Positions 42,656-51,316 of a DNA stretch of 64,000 bases are shown piece after piece. Every line of letters begins with the position of its first letter. Position 1 is the stretch's first letter. The DNA is taken from NCBI GenBank assembly GCA_039640495.1, contig CP046864.1:434001-498000 (forward strand), written 5' to 3'. The position numbers were made by a program, and so were the translations under genes. The notes beneath the pieces are model-generated. The model did not search any database, was not told the DNA's origin, and saw nothing but the letters and a program-made list of their open reading frames with translations. This stretch comes from Rhodobacteraceae bacterium IMCC1335. GTDB taxonomy: Bacteria; Pseudomonadota; Alphaproteobacteria; Rhodobacterales; Rhodobacteraceae.

Positions 42656-44070
42656 CCAGCCAGCCGATCCCACCACGCCCCTATTCCATAGCGCATCGCG
42701 GCGCCTCGGCCTATGCGCCCGCCAACACGCTGGCCGCCTTCCGCAAGGCCGCCGATCTGGGTGCGGATATGTGGGAAGTCGACATTCGCGCCACAGCTGA
42801 CGGGCAACCCGTGGTGCATCACGATGCGACGCTCGCCGATGGCGCGAAACTGGCCGAGATGACCCGCGATGAGTTGCGCACCGCCATGCCCGACTGCCCT
42901 GACCTGACCGAAGTTGTTGCGCTGGCAGCAGAGCTTGGCGCAGGCATTTACGCGGACATCAAGGACGCCGACGCGGCGCTGGCGACGCTGCACCTGTTAC
43001 AGGATGCGAAAATCGAACCGGTCATCATCGGTGCCTTCAGCCCCGAGATTGTGCAGACCCTGAAGGACGCAGGCAGCACTTATCCGGTCGCCGGGCTGGT
43101 GCCGATGGGGGCCGACCTGCATGAGCACGCGCCGGACGCCGATATCATCCATCTGTGCTGGGAGCATTTGCCGCGGCCGCAAGACACGCTGACCCCGGCC
43201 CTGTTCGACCGCGCTTTCGCTGACGGCAAAGGGGTGGTTCTTTGGCACGAAGAAGACCCGGATCGCATGGCCGCGATTCGCACCAAACCGGTCACTGGCA
43301 TCTGTTCGGACATGCCAGAACTGGTGAACCCGTTTCGCGCGCCCGCCAATCAGCCTTTCGAGATTGTCTGCCATCGCGGCGCAAACCGGATCGCGCCGGA
43401 AAACACGCTGCCCGCGCTGGAATGCGCGCTGGCTGGTGGGTTCGATTTCATCGAGGTCGATCTGCACATCACCACGGACGGAGAGATCGTGGTGATCCAC
43501 GACCCGACGTTGGACCGCACCACCAACGGCACCGGCCCGGTCTGCGACCGCTCGTTGGCTGAACTGCGCGACCTGGACGCCGGGGCGTGGTTCGATCCGC
43601 ATTTCGCGGGCACGAAGATCCCGATCCTCAACGAGGTCTTGGCTCTGCTGCAACGCTATCACGGGCGTGCCTACCTCGAATTCAAATCTGCCCCCCCGGG
43701 GCCGGTTCTGGCCAAGGTGATCGAGGCTGGCCTGCTGGATCGCGTGTTCTTCTGGTCGTTCAACCGCGATTATCTGCTTGAGTTGCGTGATCTCAGCGCC
43801 GACGCTCAGATAATGTCGCGACGGCAGGATTATCCGACGCTGGCCGACAGCATCGCTGATTTCGATGCCGACTTGATCGAGTTTCTTCCCGGCGACAATC
43901 CAGCCGAAATCGCCAGCCTGCGAGGCAGCAAGATCCGTTCGATGATCGCGTATATGAAAAGTGATCCGGAGGTGTTCGGCCAGATGCTGGCCATGCGCCC
44001 TAACCGGTTCAACCTAAATCATCCGTTTGAATTCGCCCGTTTTGTGCGATCCCAGCTTCGAGATGGCTAA
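42652..44070 (+). CDS. Tandem-domain glycerophosphodiester phosphodiesterase
   Basis: A 472-residue cytoplasmic protein with two GDPD domains in one chain. Domain 1 (about 10-235) has SIAHRGASAYAPANT, MWEVDIRATADG and VVHHDATLADG. Domain 2 (about 240-470) has VCHRGANRIAPENT, FIEVDLHITTDG and VVIHDPTLDRTTNGTG. Each domain keeps the His-Arg, Glu-x-Asp and His of the active site, so both could be catalytic. Domain 1 is the shorter and lacks the longer C-terminal loops. The family hydrolyses glycerophosphodiesters to sn-glycerol-3-phosphate and an alcohol. It overlaps the ATPase stop by 4 bases and the LacI gene by 8. Confidence 0.9.
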   Translation: MTSQPIPPRPYSIAHRGASAYAPANTLAAFRKAADLGADMWEVDIRATADGQPVVHHDATLADGAKLAEMTRDELRTAMPDCPDLTEVVALAAELGAGIYADIKDADAALATLHLLQDAKIEPVIIGAFSPEIVQTLKDAGSTYPVAGLVPMGADLHEHAPDADIIHLCWEHLPRPQDTLTPALFDRAFADGKGVVLWHEEDPDRMAAIRTKPVTGICSDMPELVNPFRAPANQPFEIVCHRGANRIAPENTLPALECALAGGFDFIEVDLHITTDGEIVVIHDPTLDRTTNGTGPVCDRSLAELRDLDAGAWFDPHFAGTKIPILNEVLALLQRYHGRAYLEFKSAPPGPVLAKVIEAGLLDRVFFWSFNRDYLLELRDLSADAQIMSRRQDYPTLADSIADFDADLIEFLPGDNPAEIASLRGSKIRSMIAYMKSDPEVFGQMLAMRPNRFNLNHPFEFARFVRSQLRDG

Positions 44071-45082
44071 AGCCTTCAATCGCAAACCGACGTCGTTTGA
44101 CGTCGCAGAACTGGCGGGCGTATCACGCTCAGCGGTGTCCCGTGCTTTCACGCCAGGCGCGCATATTTCGACAGAAACCCGCAAGAAGGTTGAACGAGCC
44201 GCGTCAGAATTGGGCTATCGCGTCAATTCTCTGGCACGGGGATTGCAGCAAAAGCACTCCGGTATTGTCGGCATCGTCTGCTCACTGCTCGACACGCCCC
44301 TGAGGTCACGGCAGGTGCGATTGTTGAGCGAGGCGCTGATCCGTCAAAACCTGAAACCTATGCTGATCACCGCCGAGACGCCCGATGACCTTGCACGCCT
44401 GATCGAATCCCTGCTGGGTTACAGTGTTGCAGGCATCATCGTGACCGATGGTTCTCCACCCCGCGCTCTGATCGAGGAATGCCGCGTTTTCGGACTTCCG
44501 GTCGTCATGGTGAACCGGGCCGGTGCTTCAAACTGGGGGGACCGCGTGATTGCCAACAACGAGGAAAGCGGCGCGCTGGCGGTTGACCTTCTGGTGAAAT
44601 GCGGCGCGACCCGACTGGGCTGCCTGATGCCGCGGAACCGAACCTATTCGGTGTCCGGCCGGGCAGATGCATTCGTCGCCGAGGCGAAAGCCCAGAACCT
44701 TCTTTGCGTGGAAATTCTGGCGACGGACCAAACCTACGACGACTCGCGATCATCCATTGCGCGCTTTGGCCGGGCCGATTTGAAAAGTATAGACGGGCTG
44801 TTCTGCGCAACCGACCTGATGGCGATTGGCGCGTTGGACGGTTTACGGACCGATCTCGGGCTGAATGTGCCGAAGGACATCCAGGTTCTGGGCTACGACG
44901 ACATCGAACAGGCCGCCTGGGTGGCATACAACTTGTCGACCATCCGCCAGAACATCGAAGCCCAGGCCGAAGCGGTGATACGGCTTTTGAGTGATCGCCT
45001 GTTGGACAGTTCGCTTCCGATCCGCGTGCATAATCAGGAACTGACCCCCGTGCTGAGAGGGACCACCCGACATGACTCATAG
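44063..45082 (+). CDS. LacI-family transcriptional regulator
   Basis: 339 residues from the ATG at 44063, which overlaps the GDPD stop. The N-terminal lambda-type helix-turn-helix (TSFDVAELAGVSRSAVSRAFTPGAHISTETRKKVERAASELGY) and hinge VNSLARGLQQ are followed by a periplasmic-binding-type sensor (GIVGIVCSLLDTP onward). Being in mid-operon, it probably autoregulates the operon through the inverted repeat at 38001-38014, sensing an imported or intermediate compound. Confidence 0.9.
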   Translation: MAKAFNRKPTSFDVAELAGVSRSAVSRAFTPGAHISTETRKKVERAASELGYRVNSLARGLQQKHSGIVGIVCSLLDTPLRSRQVRLLSEALIRQNLKPMLITAETPDDLARLIESLLGYSVAGIIVTDGSPPRALIEECRVFGLPVVMVNRAGASNWGDRVIANNEESGALAVDLLVKCGATRLGCLMPRNRTYSVSGRADAFVAEAKAQNLLCVEILATDQTYDDSRSSIARFGRADLKSIDGLFCATDLMAIGALDGLRTDLGLNVPKDIQVLGYDDIEQAAWVAYNLSTIRQNIEAQAEAVIRLLSDRLLDSSLPIRVHNQELTPVLRGTTRHDS

Positions 45083-46193
45083 CTGGAGTTATCACAACCC
45101 CGTAGATGTAAGGTTTGGCGGTGATGCGATAGCAACCCTGGCTGAATGCATCGGCACCGCGCGTTATGCTCTGGTGACCTATGACGAACCGTCTTTTGCA
45201 GGTCTGACGGGGCAACTGGCCAAGGCGGCGCATGCGCCCGCGATCACCGTCAATGACGTGCTTCCCAATCCCGATTGCAGCAACTTGAAAGCACAGATAG
45301 ACCGGTTTTGGGGCCTACAAGGCGCCATGGACCTGATCGTAGCAATCGGCGGCGGATCGGTCATCGACACGGCGAAAGTGCTTGCCGCCGGACGGTACGG
45401 ATTTGACGCGCTCATGACCCAAGTTCGCGCGGGCGTGGTTTCCGGCGACCTGTCACCACCCCCGTTGATCGCCGTGCCCACCACGGCGGGTACTGGCAGC
45501 GAAGTCACTTGCTGGGCCACGATCTGGGACGAGGCGGAGGGTGCGAAATATTCGCTAGCCCATGTTGATTTCTATCCTCGCACCGCCGTTGTCGATCCAG
45601 CACTCACGCTTGGCAAATCCCGTGAACTGACACGAACCACCGGGCTTGACGCCCTGTCCCATGCCCTGGAAAGCATCTGGAACAAGAACGCCAACCCGGT
45701 GTCGGCACGCCATGCGGTTTTTGCGGCACGAACGATCCTTCGAGATTTGCCCAAGCTGCTATCATCCCCCGATGACTTGCCCTTACGCACCAGCATGGCC
45801 GAGGCTGCGCTTAGCGCTGGATTGGCATTCTCGAACACAAAAACCGCGATTGCCCATAACATCAGCTATCCCGTCACGCTGCGCTATGGCGTGGCGCATG
45901 GCATTGCCTGCTCGTTCACCCTGCCGACGATCCTGAGATCACTGCCGCCACTGTGCGGATTCCGTGACACGGCCCTTGACGAGTTATTCGGGCAAGAGAG
46001 AAATGCGGGCGCCGATCAACTCGCCGCCGCGTTGCGCGGCATGGGGGTTGGCCTCAGCTTCAAGGACTACGGCGTTGATCGACCCGAAGCGGAAGCCATC
46101 ATCGAAGATGCATTCCTTGGCCAACGCGGCAAGAATTTCATCGGCACCAAGTGCGCCCTGTTCGCGGCAGCACAGGGCGACGGATTGATCTGA
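45072..46193 (+). CDS. Iron-containing alcohol dehydrogenase (phosphonoacetaldehyde reductase-like), second paralog
   Basis: A 373-residue group III dehydrogenase sharing most motifs with the 32025 gene: IAIGGGSVIDTAKVLAAG, PTTAGTGSEVTCWATIW, TGLDALSHALESIWNKNANPVSARH, AIAHNISYPVTLRYGVAHGIACSF and RGKNFIGTK. Metal-binding Asp/His residues are intact. It overlaps the LacI stop by 11 bases and couples to the PHP gene by TGATG. It probably handles the alcohol or aldehyde released by the diesterase. A phosphonate-linked aldehyde is the alternative suggested by the closest functional relatives. Confidence 0.87.
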   Translation: MTHSWSYHNPVDVRFGGDAIATLAECIGTARYALVTYDEPSFAGLTGQLAKAAHAPAITVNDVLPNPDCSNLKAQIDRFWGLQGAMDLIVAIGGGSVIDTAKVLAAGRYGFDALMTQVRAGVVSGDLSPPPLIAVPTTAGTGSEVTCWATIWDEAEGAKYSLAHVDFYPRTAVVDPALTLGKSRELTRTTGLDALSHALESIWNKNANPVSARHAVFAARTILRDLPKLLSSPDDLPLRTSMAEAALSAGLAFSNTKTAIAHNISYPVTLRYGVAHGIACSFTLPTILRSLPPLCGFRDTALDELFGQERNAGADQLAAALRGMGVGLSFKDYGVDRPEAEAIIEDAFLGQRGKNFIGTKCALFAAAQGDGLI

Positions 46194-47590
46194 TGGAGCA
46201 GGACGCCGGCATCGCCATGCGTCAGAGCGGCAGGATCACGCCCGATCAGATGCAGTCCCATATCGAACATCAATTCGAGGTGCCACCCGGCACAACGGTG
46301 ATCGAGATCGACTTCGACTATGCACCCGTAACGCCTGTTGGCAGTTCGTTTTCGAACGAAGTCAGCCTCAGTCTCTATGATCCTTTCACGGGACGCGGCG
46401 CGCGGCACAACAATCCCGATCATCACATCGTTCTGAAAGACATGGGGGCCTCCAAAGGCTACGTCCCCGGCCCCCTGCATCCCGGCACATGGACAGTCAG
46501 CATCGACGTTCACCGCATCATGCCACCGAGCAGCGTCGACTACCGCCTTTCGATCCGAACCGACAGCGCGCCGCAAACCGCACCCGCCCTCCCTTTCGTC
46601 CCAGCAGCCTGCAACCCGCGCGGGCCAGGTTGGTATCGCGGCGATCTGCATGGGCATTCGCTCCATTCCGATGCCCCTTGGGACGTCCTCGACTTCGTGG
46701 ATTACGCGCGGCAACAGAACCTCGATTTCGCAACTCTGACAGACCACAACACCCCCTCGGGCATCGCGGAATGCCAGTCACTCGCCGATGACGATCTGCT
46801 GGTCATGGGTGGCACCGAGCTGACGACATTCTGGGGCCATTGCCTGACGATTGGAGAGCATGACTTTGTTGATTGGCGTGTCAGCAAGGATCGCACCATA
46901 GGATCCATCGCCGCGGAAGAGATCGACAAAGGTAAGCTATTCATCATCGCGCACCCCACCCATGTGGGCTTCCCCTATTGTTCGGGCTGCGACTGGAAAT
47001 ACCCTGAAGTGATGCCGGGTGTTGCGAAAGTGGTCGAGGTCTGGAACGGCGATTGGTCGGGCATAGCGAACAACGATGCGGCTCTGTCGCTTTACTACGG
47101 CTGGCTCTCCCTCGGCCACCGGCTAGTGGCGACCGCGGGCAGTGACATCCACGCTCCCTTCGAGAAGGATCAGCGCCCCGGTTACAACGTGGTGCAGGCC
47201 GAGGCACTTTCACAAGATGCCATCTGTGCCGCCATTCAAGCCGGTCGGCTTTATCTCAGTTCCGGCCCGAAGCTTGGTGTGACGCATCCAGACAGCGAAA
47301 ACACAACGCTCATGGGACAGGAACTGGCGATTAAACCAACCCGCTTGTTGGTCGAGTGGCACGCTTGCCCGGAGGACGCAATTGTCCTGCTCAAACGTCC
47401 CACGGATGATCCCGGTTCTGCGGTCAGGTCTGATGTGATAGCGCACGGCGCGCGCGGTAGGGCCCTGGTGCCATTTAAACCAAAGCCGGATTATGATTGG
47501 GCGGCTATCGAAGTACGTGATGGATCAGGCGCACTGCATTGCTTGGCAAACCCTGTTTTCTTCCAAGGCAACGTAGATCGCACGCGCTGA
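46193..47590 (+). CDS. PHP-domain metallohydrolase (CehA/McbA-like)
   Basis: 465 residues from the ATG at 46193. The N-terminal about 140 residues form a beta-rich domain (EVPPGTTVIEIDFDYAP). Then the PHP domain starts with YRGDLHGHSLHSDAPWDVLDFVDYA near residue 150 (HxH metal site) and FATLTDHNTPSGIAE. ELTTFWGH, AHPTHVGFPY and TAGSDIHAPFEKD follow. All expected metal ligands appear present. CehA-type enzymes hydrolyse esters and phosphoesters. There is no signal peptide, so it acts in the cytoplasm. It is the last gene of the operon. Confidence 0.85.
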   Translation: MEQDAGIAMRQSGRITPDQMQSHIEHQFEVPPGTTVIEIDFDYAPVTPVGSSFSNEVSLSLYDPFTGRGARHNNPDHHIVLKDMGASKGYVPGPLHPGTWTVSIDVHRIMPPSSVDYRLSIRTDSAPQTAPALPFVPAACNPRGPGWYRGDLHGHSLHSDAPWDVLDFVDYARQQNLDFATLTDHNTPSGIAECQSLADDDLLVMGGTELTTFWGHCLTIGEHDFVDWRVSKDRTIGSIAAEEIDKGKLFIIAHPTHVGFPYCSGCDWKYPEVMPGVAKVVEVWNGDWSGIANNDAALSLYYGWLSLGHRLVATAGSDIHAPFEKDQRPGYNVVQAEALSQDAICAAIQAGRLYLSSGPKLGVTHPDSENTTLMGQELAIKPTRLLVEWHACPEDAIVLLKRPTDDPGSAVRSDVIAHGARGRALVPFKPKPDYDWAAIEVRDGSGALHCLANPVFFQGNVDRTR

Positions 47591-47668
47591 CTTCTCGGGT
47601 GTCGCCATGGCAAGACTGCGGGAAACCTCTGATGATTGAATAGAGGTCAATTCCAAGTTCAGTGCGGC

Positions 47669-48172
47669 CTATCGTTTTGGGTGACGGTAAACTAAATCCG
47701 TCGGGTCTTGGCGCGCTGCATTCTCGTCCAACTCTGCGCCTAGCCTTTCGGCGAGCGTGCGTGAACGAAGATTGGGTGGATCGACATAGCTGACCAATGT
47801 TTCAAGGTTTCGTTCATGAAATGCCCAATGCCTCAAGGCAAGCGCTGCTTCGTGGGCATATCCTTTGCCTTCCGCATGTTGATACAATAGCCACCCAAGT
47901 TCATGCTCAGGGAAAAGGGGTCCGTAATTGATGCCGACCTGCCCCAAACACTGCCCTGACCGTCGATCTTCTATCATGAGTGCACCATGCCCCATAAGCG
48001 TCCATTGCGCGACATCGTGACAGAACAAACCCCAAGCGGCGTCGCGCAAAAAAGGGCCGCCCATAAATTTCGAGCGTTCAGACATCATCAGTGAACAGTA
48101 TTCCGGCCAATCTTCAGTCGTTTGCATCCGCAAGATCAGTCGCTCTGTTTCCAAAGTAGGTATGGCAGGCAT
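47669..48172 (-). CDS. GNAT-family acetyltransferase (RimJ/RimL type)
   Basis: A 167-residue acetyltransferase: IPTLETERLILRMQTTEDWPEY at the start and LGQVGINYGPLFPEHELGWLLYQHAEGKGYAHEAALALRHWAF containing the acetyl-CoA loop. ETLVSYVDPPNLRSRTLAERLGAE completes motif B. It is monocistronic and convergent with the GDPD operon. The acceptor substrate is unknown. Confidence 0.88.
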   Translation of the reverse strand: MPAIPTLETERLILRMQTTEDWPEYCSLMMSERSKFMGGPFLRDAAWGLFCHDVAQWTLMGHGALMIEDRRSGQCLGQVGINYGPLFPEHELGWLLYQHAEGKGYAHEAALALRHWAFHERNLETLVSYVDPPNLRSRTLAERLGAELDENAARQDPTDLVYRHPKR

Positions 48173-48530
48173 AGACCATTCCTTTTCAGGTCAGTTCTCA
48201 TGGATACCGACTACATAGTAAGCGCAATCTTCGCATGAGCAATGGCCGCAAGCCTGGCTATGGAGCAGTCCACGAATCCGGAATGCTGCACTTTGAGCGA
48301 ATGGCAGCTCTCAAGAGTCGGGCGAGTGAACTCTCGAGGACGCTGAATTTCTGCCGGGAGAGGCGTGATTTCTGCGGAAGATCTTTTGCTTTCCTGAAAG
48401 CAGACTTTAGCTGCGGTACAGAAAACCGAAAGGTGGGCTCTCACCCGGCATTAGCTGCAGAAGGCACGAACGTCCGCTCCACCAAAAAACAGGCCCGGGG
48501 CATGCTTCGTTGAAGGCGAGACGTCAGTGG
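48173..48530. other. Gene-free stretch, part of a duplicated module
   Basis: No gene recognised. From about 48460 (GGCACGAACGTCCGCTC) the sequence parallels 49700 onward (TGCACGAACGTCCGCTC). It is the left part of the duplication that includes the next entry. Confidence 0.35.
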
Positions 48531-48810
48531 TCAATCGAAGACGCTCTGTTCCTGCTCCCCCCAAGTCTCCCCGGCCAAAAAACACAGATCATACAGGCTG
48601 ACCGCCGATGCCTCGCGCCCGCAGGTCAGCCGTTTCAGTATCTCCGGTGCGAGATATGCCAGCCGCAACTGGCGGCTGACATGTCGTTCGGCCAGCCCGA
48701 CTGCCTCAGCCAATTCCTGGATATTGCTAAGTTCGCCAGGTTCCATGCGTCGCCGCCACCACCAAGCGCGGCTAAAGACGTTCAGCACCTCACGAAAATT
48801 GCTTTGCGCT
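48531..48810 (-). pseudogene. Truncated copy of a recombinase-associated HTH protein
   Basis: The last about 88 codons are homologous to the intact 49784-50167 gene: WRRRMEPGELSNIQELAEAVGLAERHVSRQLRLAYLAPEILKRLTCGREASAVSLYDLCFLAGETW. The helix-turn-helix-like segment (IQELAEAVGLAERHVSRQL) is kept, but the N-terminus is replaced by unrelated sequence beyond about 48800. It lies in front of the peroxiredoxin gene, and the intact copy lies behind it. Confidence 0.65.
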
Positions 48811-49093
48811 GCAGTTGAAGCGGGTTCGTCTGCTATCGGTGCGAACAGAGACACCCGAAGGCGGCGTGGTTGTGCGAGGTGATGAGAAGGCCTTGGTAGG
48901 TTGGGCCACAACCAAGTCGGGCTACACTGCTCACGCGACAGTGGTCGATGGATCCTGGACCAGTCATTCGCTGCAGCTTGCTGTAAGGACCGAGATGCGG
49001 AACGAAGCCTACGTTCATGCTGAAAACGTGAATGTTGGCTTTCTAGAATTGGATGAACTAAATGAACCAAAGAAACGGAGAGGATGGCATAAT

Positions 49094-49663
49094 ATGGTAA
49101 ACCTGAACGAAGTCGATTGGTCACAGCTTCCGAGACCAGAGGACGACGGCGCGGCGGCGCACCTTACTGGTATTGCATTGAAGCATTTGCCGCTTCCGGC
49201 GACCAACGGATCTCAGGTTGATCTCGCGAGCCTGCAGGGGCAAGTCGTCCTGTACATCTACCCCATGACAGGTCGACCTGACGTGCCTTTGCCGGACGGT
49301 TGGGACGGCATTCCCGGTGCAAGGGGCTGCACACCACAGTCTTGTGCTTTCCGCGATCATTACGCTGATTTGAAGGCTCTTGGGGTAGATCATCTCTTTG
49401 GTCTCTCGACCCAGACGACAGAATATCAAGTGGAAGCTGCAGAACGGATGCACCTGCCTTTTCCGCTCTTGTCGGACGCTGATCTTACGTTCGCAAACGC
49501 TCTTGAGCTTCCGACCTTCGAGGTTGAGGGTATGACGCTACTCAAGCGGATGGCGCTGATCCTTCGAGACGGAGAGATAATCAAGACATTCTACCCAGTC
49601 TTTCCCCCTGACCGAAACGCAGATGACGTCATGGAATGGCTTAAGGCGCAAAGCGGTCGATAG
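49094..49663 (+). CDS. Peroxiredoxin (AhpC/TSA, BCP/PrxQ-like)
   Basis: 189 residues from the ATG at 49094, preceded by GGAGAGGA; the frame is open upstream to 48815 but that part is the dispersed repeat, not conserved protein. The thioredoxin-fold peroxiredoxin core is VVLYIYPMTGRPD. The active-site stretch is GARGCTPQSCAFRDHYADLKALGVDHLFGLS, with peroxidatic and resolving-type cysteines five residues apart as in BCP/PrxQ. It reduces peroxides with thioredoxin-type donors. It is flanked by two copies of a recombinase-associated gene. Confidence 0.85.
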   Translation: MVNLNEVDWSQLPRPEDDGAAAHLTGIALKHLPLPATNGSQVDLASLQGQVVLYIYPMTGRPDVPLPDGWDGIPGARGCTPQSCAFRDHYADLKALGVDHLFGLSTQTTEYQVEAAERMHLPFPLLSDADLTFANALELPTFEVEGMTLLKRMALILRDGEIIKTFYPVFPPDRNADDVMEWLKAQSGR

Positions 49664-49783
49664 TTATTACCGCAGGAACGTGCAGTTTGGGCTCTCACCA
49701 GGCATTTGCTCCAAAATGCACGAACGTCCGCTCTACCTGAAACAGGAACGGTGCCTGCCTCGTTTGAGGCCAAAAGCCAGCCG

Positions 49784-50167
49784 TCAATCGAACACGCGCT
49801 CCACTTGCTCCGTCCAGCTTTCACCCGCCAGAAAGCACAGATCATACAAGCTGACCGATGAAGCCTCCCGCCCGCAGGTCAGCCGCTTCAGCACCTCTGG
49901 CGCAAGATAAGCCAGCCGTAACTGGCGGCTGACATGGCGCTCGGCCAGCCCCACGGCCTCGGCCAGTTCCTGGATCGTAGCGAAGTCGCCCGCTTCCACC
50001 CGCCGCCGCCACCCCCACGCCCGGCCGATGGCGCGCAGGATGTGCGGGTCTTGGCTCTGATCTTCGCTGGCACGGTAGTCGGCGGGCGGCAGGATTTTCG
50101 GCCGCCCGTTCTTCTTGCGCACGTTGAGCGGGATCAGCACGCGGATCGTATCGTTGGCTTTGGTCAT
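49784..50167 (-). CDS. Small HTH protein associated with a serine recombinase
   Basis: A 127-residue protein. It has a basic N-terminus (TIRVLIPLNVRKKNGRPKILPP), then ILRAIGRAWGWRRRVEAGDFATIQELAEAVGLAERHVSRQLRLAYLAPEVLK. That stretch has the pattern of a ParB/HTH-type DNA-binding helix pair. The ending, SLYDLCFLAGESW, is conserved in the duplicate at 48531. Its ATG overlaps the recombinase stop by 4 bases, so it is a companion gene of the recombinase cassette, perhaps a directionality or regulatory factor. Confidence 0.65.
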   Translation of the reverse strand: MTKANDTIRVLIPLNVRKKNGRPKILPPADYRASEDQSQDPHILRAIGRAWGWRRRVEAGDFATIQELAEAVGLAERHVSRQLRLAYLAPEVLKRLTCGREASSVSLYDLCFLAGESWTEQVERVFD

Positions 50168-50753
50168 TCCGCCGCCTCCAGCCTGCGGGGCACTACCATC
50201 TCGCGGATGACACCCGCAATCCCCTCGCGCCGAATATCGACATCGAGCCCAGCGGCGGTGACCGTCACGCGCCGCACCAGAAGCTGGATGATGCGGGCCT
50301 GTTCGGCGGGGAAGAGTTGCGACCAGAGGGCCGTGAACTCGTGAAGGGCCGCGATGGCGTCTGTTTCAGATGTCCCGCCGCAATCGCGTTTCAGAGCTGC
50401 CAAGACCTGCGTGACCACCTCCGGCGTTTGCAGGATGCGGCGCACTTCGGTCACGACCGCGTCCTCGACCATTCCGGCGGCGAGCCGCATCAGCACGGTC
50501 TCGTCGCCTGTCTCGCGGTTTCGGATCACGTCCATGGATACATAGTAGCGGTAGAGCTTCGCGCCCTTCTTCGTGCTGGTTGGCGTCATGGCGGCGCCAT
50601 TTTCGGCGAATATCAGACCTTTCAGTAGCGCGGGCGTCTGCGCGCGGCTGTTGTTGGCCCGCTTACGGGGGCTTTCTTGCAGGATGGCATGGACCCGATC
50701 CCAGAGGTCCGCGTCGATTATGGCATCATGTTCACCGGGATAGGCTTTGCCCT
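50164..50753 (-). pseudogene. Large serine recombinase, C-terminal part truncated by IS3
   Basis: About 196 codons of the DNA-binding C-terminus of a resolvase/invertase-family recombinase: KAYPGEHDAIIDADLWDRVHAIL, then LLKGLIFAENGAAMTPTSTKKGAKLYRYYVS, and RIIQLLVRRVTVTAAGLDVDIR near the end. The catalytic N-terminal serine domain is missing. The frame continues into the IS3 end at 50754 and only appears to start there. It is therefore inactive, though its partner gene is intact. Confidence 0.8.
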
Positions 50754-51178
50754 TGTCTAGCCCCCTAAATTCGTCCATTGATTTTTGGTTTCTCTAATAG
50801 GGTTTCAGGGACGGGTGGGCGCATGTTTAATGCGTGATGAGGTCTGATCTGGTTGTATTGCCTGAGCCAAACATTGATAGCGACCTGGGCTTGCCGTGTG
50901 GTGTGGAACCATTCAGCGTTGAGGACTTCTTTTCGCAAGGTGCCGTTAAAGCGCTCGTTATACCCATTTTCCCAAGGGCTGCCCGGATAGATTTGCATTG
51001 GTTTGATCCCAACATTCTTCAGCCAGTCCTGTAGATGCGTGGCAATAAACTCGGGTCCGTTGTCAGAGCGAATAAACTCTGGCTTACCATGTTTAATCAG
51101 CAGCGGGTGCAGTGTCTCCAAAACGTCGTTCGCATTCATTTTGGATCGCACTGCCACGCAGAGCGCCTCACGGGTACC
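50754..51178 (-). mobile_element. Truncated IS3 copy (3' part of orfB)
   Basis: From TGTCTAGCCCCC at 50754 the sequence is nearly identical to 13079-13503. It covers the orfB C-terminal half (NDVLETLHPLLIKHGKPEF, RSDNGPEF, ENGYNERFNGTLRKEVLN) and ends abruptly after CACGGGTA. The second catalytic Asp and the Glu are present; the first Asp and orfA are gone. It cuts the serine recombinase. Confidence 0.85.
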
Positions 51179-51316
51179 CTTTCGACGACGAGAAAGGGCA
51201 ATGCTTAGATTTAGGCGCATGCACAGTATACAAAAGTTCGCTTCAATCCACGCCTCGGTTCAAAATCTGTTCAACTCTCAAAGGTCACTTTCTAAACGCA
51301 GTACTTTCAAGCTTAG

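Noticed and set aside
44505..45233. 243-codon minus-strand frame under the LacI and Fe-ADH genes
   Set aside because: Arg/Pro-rich antisense translation of high-GC codons; the plus-strand genes are fully supported.
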